From: Vibrio sp. qd031
Lineage (GTDB): Bacteria; Pseudomonadota; Gammaproteobacteria; Enterobacterales; Vibrionaceae
Length of the DNA stretch: 64,000 nt
Direction of reading: 5' to 3'
NCBI RefSeq assembly: GCF_002100145.1
Contig: NZ_JXQD01000018.1
Coordinates: forward strand, 310,001 to 374,000
Below, piece by piece: positions 1 through 9,316 of this stretch. The stretch's first letter is position 1. Each line of letters opens with the position of its first letter. Made by a program: the position numbers and the translations under genes. The notes below the pieces were generated by a model. It did not search any database. It saw only the letters and a program-made list of their open reading frames with translations, and was not told the origin of the DNA.

Positions 1-1
1 T

Positions 2-781
2 TGGGCAGGTCGCGATTTTCACCAGCGCCCACTGCAAAACACCAACGACTATTTTTGGATGGTGCACGATGGCCAAGGGGGTGGTTTTAAGAACTTGCAG
101 CTAGGTGGCGCGAAATTTGACTTAGGGTTGGTCGGTGAAGTGGCCAATGCTGATGGTGGAACACTTGGTAATAGTACTGGCGTCTTTGCAGCCACGACTA
201 AAATCCATGACATCAATATTGGCATTGGTAAACTCGACCTCTATGGTAACTATGGGTTTGCCTCAAACGAAGCTCCAGTGGATAAACAAGAAGAGCGTGC
301 ATGGATTGTCGGTGCATCAATTGGGTTAGGCAGCTCTAACAAACTCTTACTGCGCTATTCTGACGGCGCCGATAACTCTGTGTTCCAACTTCAAGGCGAC
401 CAACAAGTGGTGTACGCAAGCTTTGACGGCAACTTCAACTATGGACATCCTTGGAGTGTTGATTACCTTGCATCCTACAAGGAGTTTGGTGGCGAAGCTG
501 TCGAGAGTAAAAACGAATACTCGGTCATTGTTCGCCCAATGTATAGCTGGAACGCAGTTCACTCCACGTGGTTCGAAGCAGGGTATGCAATGGAAGATTA
601 CACTTACAATGGCGACATAACCGGCTGGAAAGCGACTATTTCACAGAACATGTCTTTAGGTGGCATGCCGTGGAGTCGGCCAATGTTACGCGCTTACGCG
701 ACCGTTGGCGATGTTGAAGAAAGAGATGGCACCACACAAGATGCGCTTAACGTAGGCCTCCAATTTGAGGCTTGGTGGTAA
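2..781 (+). CDS. LamB-type maltoporin family outer-membrane porin (5' end cut by window)
   Basis: This is the C-terminal part (about 259 residues) of an outer-membrane sugar porin. The frame is open from the first bases and reads WAGRDFHQR... then YFWMVHDGQGGGF, which is characteristic of LamB maltoporins. The chain alternates short beta-strand-like segments and ends in an aromatic residue (LQFEAWW), the usual end of an outer-membrane barrel protein recognised by the Bam machinery. LamB proteins are trimeric 18-stranded channels for maltodextrins and related oligosaccharides. The substrate here cannot be read from the sequence. The N-terminus, signal peptide and promoter lie outside the window. 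No sugar-transport genes follow it directly, and the next gene runs the opposite way. Confidence 0.88.
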   Translation, partial: WAGRDFHQRPLQNTNDYFWMVHDGQGGGFKNLQLGGAKFDLGLVGEVANADGGTLGNSTGVFAATTKIHDINIGIGKLDLYGNYGFASNEAPVDKQEERAWIVGASIGLGSSNKLLLRYSDGADNSVFQLQGDQQVVYASFDGNFNYGHPWSVDYLASYKEFGGEAVESKNEYSVIVRPMYSWNAVHSTWFEAGYAMEDYTYNGDITGWKATISQNMSLGGMPWSRPMLRAYATVGDVEERDGTTQDALNVGLQFEAWW

Positions 782-799
782 CCCACTAACCCTTTTGAA

Positions 800-824
800 T
801 TGCCCTACGCCTAGTGTAGGGCAA
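800..824. terminator. Hairpin between convergent porin and GST genes
   Basis: A 9-bp perfect stem (TTGCCCTAC at 800-808 with GTAGGGCAA at 816-824) lies 19 bases after the porin stop and before the end of the convergent GST gene. The U-tract is poor on both strands, so it is a probable rather than certain intrinsic terminator. Confidence 0.5.
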
Positions 825-850
825 ATCGTTGCTACAGCCGCATAATGCGA

Positions 851-1564
851 TTAACCACAACACGAACTCATGGCTAGCTGCTGGCTTTTGCAATTGTCAG
901 CTGCACATGACTTACCTTGCTTAACTAACTCAAAATAGTTATTGGTAAAATAGTATCCGCCAAATTTCTCGATAAAATCAGTGGGCACCGTTTTTTGCGG
1001 TAGTCCAGAATCAAGCAAAGCTTGCTGCCAGCGCTGAACTTTAGGAAAGCCATCCAACATATCGATGCCTATGTGCTCTTTAATGACAGCCGCTCGATGC
1101 AATAGTGGCAGCCAAGCAATATCAACATTGGTGATCGACTGCCCTTTAAAAAATGGCGTATCACCCAGTTTGTTTTCGGCTTTGGCAAAGGCCTTAGACA
1201 ATTTTTCCAATCGAGCAAGATAAGTTTGCTCATCTTTCGCAGCCATCGTCCCACACTGCAACATATAGTGCTTGCTGCCTTGATAGGACCATGCACGATC
1301 CAGCGCTTTTTCTTCTGCACTCAGCGATTCAATCGGAGCGTATTTATCATCCAAATACTCAACAATCGCATCCGATTCAAACAGGACAGTCTGGTTCTCT
1401 GTAATCAGGACAGGCACCTGACCATTGGGTGATATCTCTAAGAACCATTGCGGTTTGTTATTGAGTTCGATGTATTCAATGTCATAAGGGACTTTTTTCA
1501 TTTCTAAAGCGCCCATAACGCGCTGTACAAAAGGGCAATTTTTAAAGCTGATGAGTTTAAGCAT
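851..1564 (-). CDS. Glutathione S-transferase family protein with Cys-rich tail
   Basis: A 237-residue cytosolic GST-fold protein. The N-terminal thioredoxin-like domain (about 1-80) starts with CPFVQR at the place where GSTs bind glutathione. NGQVPVL supplies the cis-proline loop and FESDAIVEYLD the gamma-glutamyl contact. The C-terminal helical domain spans about 85-205. The start at 1564 has a good ribosome site (GGAGAG). The tail is unusual: after residue 217 come Cys220, Cys225, Cys235 and Cys236, which ordinary GSTs lack. The tail could bind metal or form disulfides, but that is inference. The substrate is unknown. The gene stands alone between a convergent porin and a divergent exporter. 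Confidence 0.85.
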   Translation of the reverse strand: MLKLISFKNCPFVQRVMGALEMKKVPYDIEYIELNNKPQWFLEISPNGQVPVLITENQTVLFESDAIVEYLDDKYAPIESLSAEEKALDRAWSYQGSKHYMLQCGTMAAKDEQTYLARLEKLSKAFAKAENKLGDTPFFKGQSITNVDIAWLPLLHRAAVIKEHIGIDMLDGFPKVQRWQQALLDSGLPQKTVPTDFIEKFGGYYFTNNYFELVKQGKSCAADNCKSQQLAMSSCCG

Positions 1565-1806
1565 AATCTCTCCGGTTCGGTCAGACTCTTTGAGTTACAT
1601 TTTTAAGACGATCCGAAGGCAAAAAAGACGAAGGTTTAATGAAGATTTTTTTGTGTCCAATTTCTTACTTCAAAGATATTGATAGAGAACTGTGCGCTTT
1701 ATTCATACAAGACAGTTACTTAGCGAGTAAAATTAAATAAACATCAAGTTACAGTAAGCAACAAGTCTGTTACCATCGCACATTATTTTTGTTGAGTGTT
1801 TACCCC

Positions 1807-2718
1807 ATGCCAGCGACTCTTGCCTTCTTGATTGCCACCTTGTTATGGGGTAGCTCGTTTATCGCCTTAAAATTTGTCATCGGTATGTATCACCCTACTG
1901 TGGTGATCTTTTTGCGCATGCTGACTACGCTAGTGATTTGTGCCACATTACTATGGCCATATGTTAAACGGTTTCAATATCGAGCCGGTGATTGGAGATA
2001 TCTTGTTGGAATGTCGTTGGCCGAGCCTTGTTTATACTTTTTGTTTGAAGGCTATGCACTGGAGTACACCTCAGCCAGTCAAGCTGGCGTCATTGTTAGT
2101 TGCTTTCCTTTAATCGTTGCCATTCTCGCCTATTTCATGCTCAAAGAACGCTTATCAAAAGTGATTGTTGTGGGGTTCTTGTTTTGCATAGCTGGCGGTA
2201 TTGGGTTAACCATCGTATCCCCTGGCACAAGCGATGCACCAAACCCATTTCTTGGTAACTCGCTCGAGTTTTTTGCCATGTTATGTGCTGGGTACTACAC
2301 CATTTGCGTAAAGCACTTATCTGGCCGGTATTCACCATTAGCGCTAATTGGGCTGCAAGGACTGAGTGGGACACTGTTTTTCTTCCCATTCCTATTTTTT
2401 GTTGAGCTGCCAACAGAGATTTCCTTTGAAGGTGCTGCCGCCATTTTCTACTTAGGCTCCTTAGTCACGTTAGGCGCATACGGAATGTACAACTACGCCA
2501 TTTCCAAAGTATCGGTGCTGACTGCGGCAGCGTTTACCAACTTGGTTCCAGTCTTTACCTTATTGCTGGCATCACTGCTGCTGCATGAAACGCTCACTTG
2601 GCAACAATGGCTGGCCGTTGGCGCAGTATTTTTAGGGGTAATGATTGCTCAGCGACACAGCACAACCGGCAATCAAGAGTCAGTAGAAGAGTTAGAAACG
2701 GCCACCGTTCAGCGCTAG
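1807..2718 (+). CDS. EamA/DMT-family transporter
   Basis: An inner-membrane drug/metabolite transporter of about 303 residues with some ten hydrophobic segments and two EamA repeats (roughly 4-135 and 150-285). FLIATLLWGSSF near the N-terminus is the usual EamA opening, and the second repeat ends with TWQQWLAVGAVFLGVM, another family hallmark. Members export amino acids, metabolites or drugs; the substrate is not predictable here. The ATG at 1807 is preferred because the protein then begins with a standard first helix; a TTG at 1789 would add six residues but has no ribosome site. The gene is monocistronic and followed by a bidirectional terminator. Confidence 0.85.
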   Translation: MPATLAFLIATLLWGSSFIALKFVIGMYHPTVVIFLRMLTTLVICATLLWPYVKRFQYRAGDWRYLVGMSLAEPCLYFLFEGYALEYTSASQAGVIVSCFPLIVAILAYFMLKERLSKVIVVGFLFCIAGGIGLTIVSPGTSDAPNPFLGNSLEFFAMLCAGYYTICVKHLSGRYSPLALIGLQGLSGTLFFFPFLFFVELPTEISFEGAAAIFYLGSLVTLGAYGMYNYAISKVSVLTAAAFTNLVPVFTLLLASLLLHETLTWQQWLAVGAVFLGVMIAQRHSTTGNQESVEELETATVQR

Positions 2719-2793
2719 AGTTAACACAGAAAGCTGAGGAAGAAAGCAGGCTAGCTTATAATGATCATAGGCAAGAATCGGTTTCCACTCGCC

Positions 2794-2824
2794 AAAAAAA
2801 GGCCACATTTTCATGTGGCCTTTC
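2794..2824. terminator. Bidirectional intrinsic terminator
   Basis: A GGCCACAT (2801-2808) / ATGTGGCC (2813-2820) stem with a TTTC loop. It is preceded by seven A and followed by TTTCTT, so it can stop both the EamA gene (plus) and the convergent fibro-slime gene (minus). Confidence 0.85.
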
Positions 2825-2845
2825 TTAATATCAAAATTACATCCT

Positions 2846-3604
2846 TTACGCGCGGCGTTTCTCTTCACGGCGTCGATACATCCCCAATCCAATAAAGGTT
2901 AGGCTGAGTAAAGCAAGCATTTCTGGCTCAGGTATATCAGTGGACGTTGTAGATAAATCTTGAATACTCACCTGCATAGTGAAATTAGATTGTGTAGTGT
3001 GTCTTTCGGCAAAGAAGAAGTTCCAAGAGTAATCTTCGCCGTCATCCAAACCTAATGTGTCTAAGTCCACCAATCCACCTTCAACGGAGTGAACCCCACC
3101 TAAATCAAGCACAAGCTCGCCATCGATAAATACCCAAACGTCATCATCGCCTTCAAAGGATAAGGTTTGACCGAGTTCGTAGGTAAAAACACCACCTAGC
3201 TCATAGGTAAAGTGATAATTGTGGCCTCGACCTTGGTTGCCAAGCAGCATGCCGTCGATAGGGAAAAACGATGAGCTGCTGTACGAGTAAATCCCACTGT
3301 CTGCAAATGTCTCATTAAGCGTAATTGTGTGCTCTTTAGACATATTCACGCCAGGAGTGTCATTGTACCACTGATTAAAGTTGTCGGCCGTTGTAACTGA
3401 ACTACCACCAACAAACACCGGCTTGCCATCAACACCTAGAGTGCTTTCAACAATACCTGTTTGAAGGCCCGATATGCTGTACTGCATGTCTGGGTGAGTA
3501 TCATTAAAATCACGGATCGTACCGGTTAACTCAATAACGCTTGCGCTTGCTTCTGCAACGAAAAAAAGGGAAATCCCAATAGCTGTTAAAGTTAGCTTTC
3601 TCAT
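2846..3604 (-). CDS. Secreted fibro-slime domain protein with PEP-CTERM-type sorting signal
   Basis: A 252-residue exported protein. Residues 1-22 form a signal peptide ending in ASAS. Residues about 25-215 match the fibro-slime family: a DFNDTHPDMQYS opening, then SFEGDDDVWVFIDGELVLDLGGVHS, the calcium-binding-like PA14-related core. The C-terminus (about 224-252) is PEP followed by a hydrophobic stretch and RRREEKRR, the layout of PEP-CTERM anchors processed by exosortases. The start at 3604 has a strong AAGGAG site. Fibro-slime domains are known from Fibrobacter and Dictyostelium adhesion proteins, so a surface or biofilm role is plausible but inferred. No exosortase is present in the window. 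Confidence 0.8.
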   Translation of the reverse strand: MRKLTLTAIGISLFFVAEASASVIELTGTIRDFNDTHPDMQYSISGLQTGIVESTLGVDGKPVFVGGSSVTTADNFNQWYNDTPGVNMSKEHTITLNETFADSGIYSYSSSSFFPIDGMLLGNQGRGHNYHFTYELGGVFTYELGQTLSFEGDDDVWVFIDGELVLDLGGVHSVEGGLVDLDTLGLDDGEDYSWNFFFAERHTTQSNFTMQVSIQDLSTTSTDIPEPEMLALLSLTFIGLGMYRRREEKRRA

Positions 3605-4020
3605 TATACTGCTCCTTGCTCTGCGTAACTAACTTGATGCATCACTTGTGCCACTATCAACTACTCATTTGAAAACAAAATGTTACACAGATGTTGCACG
3701 AAGCGGGTGTTCAGTAATGTAAAGAAACCTGACACTAAAATTCTCTTGTAAACAAAACCACGCTCGAGAATGTGGATTCAATGGCACTCTGTTTGCTCAC
3801 CAATCAACATCCAATTGCCATCGTACGAGCAAAGCAGCGATTCGTTGCTACCCCACAGGCTGTACTTTTACTGTCAAATAACCTGACATACTGTTTGGCG
3901 TCACAAGGTGCACTTGCATTGACTGAGTACGCCGTCCCTACTCACTATTGATGAAAAACATTGATTCAAACCTGGCTAACTCACGTATGAATACCCACTC
4001 TTTTGCAAAGGAATCACCAT
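3605..4020. other. Intergenic region with a possible 56-codon ORF
   Basis: A 416-bp gap between divergent genes. An ATG at 3781 opens a 56-codon frame ending at 3951 (MALCLLTNQHPIAIVRAKQR at the start). It has no good ribosome site and I do not recognise the product; it may be the remnant of a longer gene or noise. Promoters for both flanking genes must lie here, but none is clear enough to place. Confidence 0.25.
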
Positions 4021-4731
4021 ATGATTGTTCTCATCATTGGCGGCACAAGTGGTATTGGTCACGCCCTTTTAGAACAAATACACAATCAATACCCTACAGC
4101 GAACATCCATGCTACCTATCATCAAAATATACCCACTCTGCATGCACACCAACGTATAAATTGGCATCAAGTTGATGCGACTAATGAGAGTGATATTAAA
4201 GGACTAAGCAAGAAATTTGACCAAGCTGACTGGGTTATCAATTGCGTTGGAATGCTACACCAACATCATCAAGGACCAGAAAAGTCTCTATCAGATTTTG
4301 AACCGGATTTTTTTGCCAGGAGTCTTGCTATTAATGCTCTCCCCACTATGTTGCTGGCGAAACATTTTACGCCATTGTTGAAAAAAAGCGCTAACCCAAG
4401 ACTTGTTACCCTCTCTGCAAAAGTTGGCAGTATTAGTGACAATCACTTAGGTGGTTGGTACAGCTATCGTGCCTCTAAAGCGGCGCTCAATATGGTAATC
4501 AAAACAATAGCTATCGAGTGGCAGCGAAGTGTTAAACAGGGGTGTGTGCTAGCTCTGCACCCTGGAACGACGGATACACCACTATCTAAGCCGTTTCAAA
4601 AAAATGTGCCACCCGACAAATTGTTTACACCAAAGTATGTCGCGCAGCAACTGTTGGGCATCATAGAGGGCTCATTGCCAGTTCATAGTGGTACATTTTA
4701 TAGTTATTCAGGAGAGCAGATTCCCTGGTAA
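4021..4731 (+). CDS. Short-chain dehydrogenase/reductase (SDR)
   Basis: A 236-residue NAD(P)-dependent oxidoreductase of the classical SDR fold. The nucleotide-binding glycine motif is GGTSGIG near residues 7-13, a WVINCVGM segment replaces the usual NNAG region, and the catalytic Tyr/Lys pair is in YSYRASKAA with an upstream LSAK(V)GS serine. It ends HPGTTDTPLSKPF, typical of C-factor-like SDRs. The ATG at 4021 is chosen because AAAGGAAT precedes it at good spacing; the frame extends upstream without a site. The substrate is unknown. It is monocistronic by spacing, 124 bases before the AEC gene. Confidence 0.85.
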   Translation: MIVLIIGGTSGIGHALLEQIHNQYPTANIHATYHQNIPTLHAHQRINWHQVDATNESDIKGLSKKFDQADWVINCVGMLHQHHQGPEKSLSDFEPDFFARSLAINALPTMLLAKHFTPLLKKSANPRLVTLSAKVGSISDNHLGGWYSYRASKAALNMVIKTIAIEWQRSVKQGCVLALHPGTTDTPLSKPFQKNVPPDKLFTPKYVAQQLLGIIEGSLPVHSGTFYSYSGEQIPW

Positions 4732-4855
4732 AGACTTTAAAAACTTACAACATAAACTCCAGTCGATAACCCACTCTTTTAACACAGTTCTTTTATGATG
4801 TTCGCCATTTAAATGCTACAGTAAATACTCTCATCAATCTTACTGTGGATGTGCC

Positions 4856-5788
4856 GTGATACAGCAAATTCTCACTATGCTGGCACTTATTTGTGCTTGT
4901 TTTATCGCAGGCATGATCATTCAACGTCACCTCCCCAACCATACTGAGCGATTACGTTTAGTAAGCAGTCAGTTTTCTCTGCTGTTTATTATACCTTTTG
5001 CGGTCGCCAACTCCTTGTGGCAAATGGGTGACATAGACCTCGAGCTGTTCGTCGTTCCACTTTTAGGGCTCGGTGTGATTGGCTCTGGCGCACTAACCTC
5101 CATCCTGATTGCGCGGTTTTATTCGCTCACCAGTCGGCAGTTTTCTGGACTGTTGCCTGTCACCAGTTTTTACAACCTCGGAGCGTTGGGCGCCTTGTTT
5201 GCGTTTGTGTTTTTTGGCGAAGATGGCGTAGCACTTGTTGCGATTTTTAAGCTGTTTGAAGAGGCCGTCTATTTTGGGATCATCTTCCCCTATTGCCGAA
5301 CCAAAGGCTTAGGAAGTCATGGGCCCTCCACGCGCTTTTGGAAAAACCCTGTATTTATTGTCTCGATGTGCGCGCTCATTATCGGTTTATTTCTTGGTGC
5401 AGCAGACATTCATCGCCCCGAGCCACTCACCCAATTAAGCCAAGTCCTAGTTCCCATCGGAAGTTTGCTGTTGGTTTTTTCTGCGGGTCTCACTTTTCAC
5501 ATGAGTGGTTCACAGCAATGGCTCAGTACAGCTGCGGTGACCGCAGTATTAAGGATAGTTATTGGAGTGCTATTCTTAACGGCAATGTTCTGGGTATTTG
5601 ACCTTTGGGCCATTGGCGGAGGAATTTTGTTCCCATTGTGTATCATGTTAGCTTGCATGCCGTGTGGCTTTATTGGGGTGTTGCCTGCAAGGCTCTATAA
5701 CTTAGACACCGCTCTTGCAAACACTGCATGGATGGCGACTTATATTGCCTCACTGTTGGTTGGTATTGGATACTTTTTGCTGGCTTAA
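4856..5788 (+). CDS. AEC-family transporter (auxin efflux carrier-like)
   Basis: A 310-residue inner-membrane protein with about ten hydrophobic segments in two five-helix halves. The first contains LLFIIPFAVANSLW and the second MLACMPCGFIGVLPARLYN, in line with AEC carriers, which keep proline-containing broken helices at these places. The family moves small organic acids or amino acids; the substrate here is unknown. The start is a GTG at 4856; an in-frame ATG seven codons downstream is an alternative. It converges on the AraC regulator with only 38 bases between them. Confidence 0.72.
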   Translation: MIQQILTMLALICACFIAGMIIQRHLPNHTERLRLVSSQFSLLFIIPFAVANSLWQMGDIDLELFVVPLLGLGVIGSGALTSILIARFYSLTSRQFSGLLPVTSFYNLGALGALFAFVFFGEDGVALVAIFKLFEEAVYFGIIFPYCRTKGLGSHGPSTRFWKNPVFIVSMCALIIGLFLGAADIHRPEPLTQLSQVLVPIGSLLLVFSAGLTFHMSGSQQWLSTAAVTAVLRIVIGVLFLTAMFWVFDLWAIGGGILFPLCIMLACMPCGFIGVLPARLYNLDTALANTAWMATYIASLLVGIGYFLLA

Positions 5789-5826
5789 GTGCTCATGCTA
5801 AAACCGTCTATGTACAACCTTTGCAT

Positions 5827-6708
5827 TCAATTCTCACCGCCAAAATGCTGCTGTCGAAATTCTCGTGGTGACACTTGTGAGTGCTTTCGAAATACTCGTG
5901 AAAAATAGTTGCTGTCACCAAACCCGCACTGCTGCGCAATCTGGTTGATGTTGAGACGCAAGTCACTTGCAAGTAGCTGCTTCGCTCTCGACAATCTGGT
6001 ATCGGTCAAATATTGGCTTGGTGTGACCTGAAAAAATTGATGAAATAACCGCTCTAATTGCCGCGCACTTAAATAACTGCTTGTTGCAATATCACTGGCT
6101 CGCAACGCCGAATTCCAATAGTTTTGTTCTATAAACGACAACGCACGCGCAAGCGCCAGTGTATTTTTCTGCTTAGGATTGGCGCGCTCTGGGTAGTGGC
6201 GAACCAACAGCACCGCCAAGTGTTGCAACATGCCTAGCAGCACCGACTCAAAACCCAACGCTGCTTGCTGATACTCAACATCAATTTCACCGAGCAACAG
6301 TTTCACTTTATCGAGTACCTCGGGCGACAAGTTGAGGTAAGGAACTCCAGACTCCTGCTCACGCACTAACGGATCGATTTTAAACAGCGCTTGATACCCT
6401 GATAAAACCCGTATTGCGGACGTTTCAAAGTACGGCTTATCGACATCAAACATCAGGTTGTACAGGGACAATCCATTAGCGTTACTAAAGCCGTGCTCTA
6501 CTTCACCATGGATCACAAACACATCACCCGTTTTAATCCGAGAGCGCTGCTTTCCGACAATATGGTCGGCTTGACCCGACAGCACGATCATCAACTCCGA
6601 GAAGTCGTGCTTGTGCAAATGAAACGCGCCATCGTGGATCGCCGGCTGGATACAAAACGGAATATCCGAGTGGAGAAGATGGGAGCTAAGTCTATAAGTT
6701 TTTGTCAT
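5827..6708 (-). CDS. AraC-family regulator, probably of the adjacent GH3 gene
   Basis: A 293-residue transcription factor. Residues about 15-100 form a cupin sensor domain (HLHKHDFSELMIVLSG, then GDVFVIHGEVEHGF). Residues about 190-290 hold two helix-turn-helix units, with ARQLERLFHQFFQVTPSQY and CGFGDSNYFSRVFRKHSQVS as recognition regions. This RhaS/MelR-like arrangement binds sugars or glycosides in many relatives. The gene is divergent from the beta-glucosidase at 6798 with an 89-bp shared promoter region, so control of that gene by a glucoside-derived inducer is the simplest reading, although it is not shown by sequence alone. Confidence 0.85.
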   Translation of the reverse strand: MTKTYRLSSHLLHSDIPFCIQPAIHDGAFHLHKHDFSELMIVLSGQADHIVGKQRSRIKTGDVFVIHGEVEHGFSNANGLSLYNLMFDVDKPYFETSAIRVLSGYQALFKIDPLVREQESGVPYLNLSPEVLDKVKLLLGEIDVEYQQAALGFESVLLGMLQHLAVLLVRHYPERANPKQKNTLALARALSFIEQNYWNSALRASDIATSSYLSARQLERLFHQFFQVTPSQYLTDTRLSRAKQLLASDLRLNINQIAQQCGFGDSNYFSRVFRKHSQVSPREFRQQHFGGEN

Positions 6709-6797
6709 GTCGAAATAATGCTAATAAATGTCGTTTTTTACAAGGTATATCGTGTGATGACGTCCTAAAGTTAAGCAAATTAATTGGAGAAACACAC

Positions 6798-8999
6798 ATG
6801 ACTCATCCGTACCAAAATCCTGCACTCAGCGTTAGTGAACGTGTTGAAGATCTTCTATCTAGAATGACTGTCGAAGAAAAAGTTGGCCAAATGGTGCAAC
6901 TGCCAGCTCACGACCAAGAGCATGTCGACAACCTCGAATCTATGAACGTGGGCAGTTATCTTCACTGTACCGCAGATCAACCTCAACAACTTCAAGAGCG
7001 AGCAGCCAAAACCCGCTTGGGCATTCCTCTGATTTTTGGTATTGATGCCATCCATGGCCACTGCTTTGAAGATGGTGCGACGGTGTTCCCTACGCAGTTA
7101 AGTGCATCGTGTTCTTGGGATAAGGATTTGATGGAGCGCATGGGTCGCGTCACAGCCTTTGAAACCCGTGCATCGGGCCAACACTGGACATTTTCTCCTG
7201 TACTTTGTGTGGGCCGCGATCCTCGCTGGGGACGTGTCGATGAAACCTACGGTGAAGATCCGTGGTTAATTGGCGAATTAGCCGCCGCGACGATCACCGG
7301 ATATCAAGGCAATGATTTTAAAAGCGAACACTCCATTCTTGCGTGTGCCAAGCACTACGTAGGGTATGGCGAAACGCTCGGCGGCCGTGATTCATACGAA
7401 GCCGATACCTCGAGACGCAAACTGCTGTCACTCTTTTTGCCACCGTTTGAAAAAGCGGTGAAACAAGCCAATTGCGCCACCTTAATGACTGGCTATCAAT
7501 CTATTGATGGCGAACCTTGTACCACTAACTCTTGGCTACTGAAAACCGTCGCTAAAGAGAACTGGGGACTGGATGGCTTTATTGTGACCGACTGGAATAA
7601 CGTTGGCTCGCTTCACGACAAGCAAGGCGTTGCGGCCACCTACAAAGAAGCAAGTTACAAAGCGCTGCTTGGTGGCAACGACATGATGATGACCACACCA
7701 GAGTTCTATCAGTCCGCAATAGATCTTGTGAACGAAGGCGTCATCGATATTGCGCTCATTGAAGATTCGGCGCGTCGTATTTTGGAAGCCAAGTTTAAAC
7801 TTGGATTGTTTGATGAAAACCGCTTCTCCTCTCTAGAAAACAAGCAAAAACTTGGCAGCGACGAAGCATGGGAACTGTCTCTGGAAGCAAGCCGTAAGAG
7901 CTTAGTACTGCTTAAAAACGATAACATCTTGCCACTGAGTCAAACCGAAACCAAAAAGGTACTGGTCGTCGGGCCAAACGCGGATGACGTTATTGCATTG
8001 TTGGGAGATTGGTCTTTTGGCTCTATGCAGGCAGAAGCGGTCAATCAATATTTCCATCAGGACAAAACCACCACGCCACTTGCGGGTTTACAGCAGCTTG
8101 GTGAGCAATTTGGTTTTGACGTGGAATATGTGAAAGGCGCCGACTGTTTGGATACTAACTTTGAGCAGCTTGCCCAAGCGAAAGAAGCGGCTAAGCAGGC
8201 AGATGTAGTTATTGCGTGCGTGGGAGATACTCTCAAGCAAAATGGTGAATTCCATGACCGCGCCAATCTAGACTTAAGCGGCTACCAAAATGAACTGATT
8301 AATGCCGTCTGCGAATCTGGTACTCCTGTTGTTGGTGTATTGGTGGCCTCCAAGCCACTAACGGTTCCTAAGATGGTTGAGCAATGTGCGGCGATTGTGT
8401 CGACGTTCAATGCCGGTTGTAAAGGTGGCCAGGCATTGGCTGAGTTACTGTTTGGTCTTTACAACCCAAGTGGCAAGCTTACTATTTCATTCCCGCATCA
8501 CGTTGGACAAGTACCGGTTTACTACAACAAATACAAGGGATGGCACGCTCTATTAGAGGCGGATTTGGACAACCAAGAACGCTACATCGACATGCCGGAG
8601 ACACCGCTATTCGCTTTTGGTGAAGGCCTGTCCTACACGCAGTACGCCTATTCAGATCTCACCTTAATGAACCCGATGCTTAACACCGGTGAAGACCTAA
8701 AATTTAGCGTCACCATAACCAATACAGGTAGTTTAGACGGAGTTGAAATTGTCCAAGCCTACTTTAATGATCTCTTTAGCTCTGTGACCACAGAGATCAA
8801 AAACTTACGTGCCTACGAGCGTGTTGAATTAAAAGCAGGCGAATCAAAAGTGGTCGAAATGACCATCAAGTTTGACGATTTAGCACTGATCAATTCGGCC
8901 TTAGAACGCGTTGTTGAACCAGGCGCCTTTGAGCTAATGGTTGGCAGCAGTTCGAAAGATGCTGATCTTATAAAAGCTAACTTTGAAGTAACGGCTTAA
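6798..8999 (+). CDS. Glycoside hydrolase family 3 beta-glucosidase/xylosidase
   Basis: A 733-residue GH3 enzyme with the three usual parts: a TIM barrel (about 10-320), an alpha/beta sandwich (about 370-590) and a C-terminal fibronectin-III-like domain (about 650-720). GFIVTDWNNVG places the catalytic nucleophile at about Asp265. The substrate pocket motifs GRDPRWGRVDETYGEDP and AKHYVGYGE are intact. It has no signal peptide, so it acts in the cytoplasm on imported beta-linked oligosaccharides. The ATG at 6798 is preferred over an upstream in-frame start because TTGGAGA precedes it and the protein then begins as relatives do. An AraC regulator is divergent upstream, and a strong terminator follows. 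Confidence 0.92.
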   Translation: MTHPYQNPALSVSERVEDLLSRMTVEEKVGQMVQLPAHDQEHVDNLESMNVGSYLHCTADQPQQLQERAAKTRLGIPLIFGIDAIHGHCFEDGATVFPTQLSASCSWDKDLMERMGRVTAFETRASGQHWTFSPVLCVGRDPRWGRVDETYGEDPWLIGELAAATITGYQGNDFKSEHSILACAKHYVGYGETLGGRDSYEADTSRRKLLSLFLPPFEKAVKQANCATLMTGYQSIDGEPCTTNSWLLKTVAKENWGLDGFIVTDWNNVGSLHDKQGVAATYKEASYKALLGGNDMMMTTPEFYQSAIDLVNEGVIDIALIEDSARRILEAKFKLGLFDENRFSSLENKQKLGSDEAWELSLEASRKSLVLLKNDNILPLSQTETKKVLVVGPNADDVIALLGDWSFGSMQAEAVNQYFHQDKTTTPLAGLQQLGEQFGFDVEYVKGADCLDTNFEQLAQAKEAAKQADVVIACVGDTLKQNGEFHDRANLDLSGYQNELINAVCESGTPVVGVLVASKPLTVPKMVEQCAAIVSTFNAGCKGGQALAELLFGLYNPSGKLTISFPHHVGQVPVYYNKYKGWHALLEADLDNQERYIDMPETPLFAFGEGLSYTQYAYSDLTLMNPMLNTGEDLKFSVTITNTGSLDGVEIVQAYFNDLFSSVTTEIKNLRAYERVELKAGESKVVEMTIKFDDLALINSALERVVEPGAFELMVGSSSKDADLIKANFEVTA

Positions 9000-9024
9000 T
9001 TAGAGTCACACAAAGCTCAATAGT

Positions 9025-9057
9025 AAGGGGGAAATACCATGCGTATTTTCCCCTTTT
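9025..9057 (+). terminator. Terminator of the GH3 gene
   Basis: A long hairpin with arms AAGGGGGAAATAC and GTATTTTCCCCTT around a CATGC loop, ending in T residues, 26 bases after the GH3 stop. Confidence 0.8.
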
Positions 9058-9316
9058 CGTTGCCACTATTTACCCAGGTCTGATGCATACCAACTGCATC
9101 AATCTTTCACCCGCCATTGAATGACGAGCGCAAACGCGTAAGTTTTATCAACTCTTCGATTTTTCATAGTTAACACATTGATATGTAGAGCTTAGTAAAG
9201 AACATGGGACTTTCTGGCAAACAACCTAAAATGCCATATGTTGACGACTCAATATATGGGTGAGTCAGCGTGGGTAACCTAGCTCATCTTCAACATCTCT
9301 GCTTTCAAGGAAACCA

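Noticed and set aside
5827..8999. GH3 gene as part of the xylan locus proper
   Set aside because: It may act on related sugars, but it lies 14 kb away with its own AraC regulator and unrelated genes in between.
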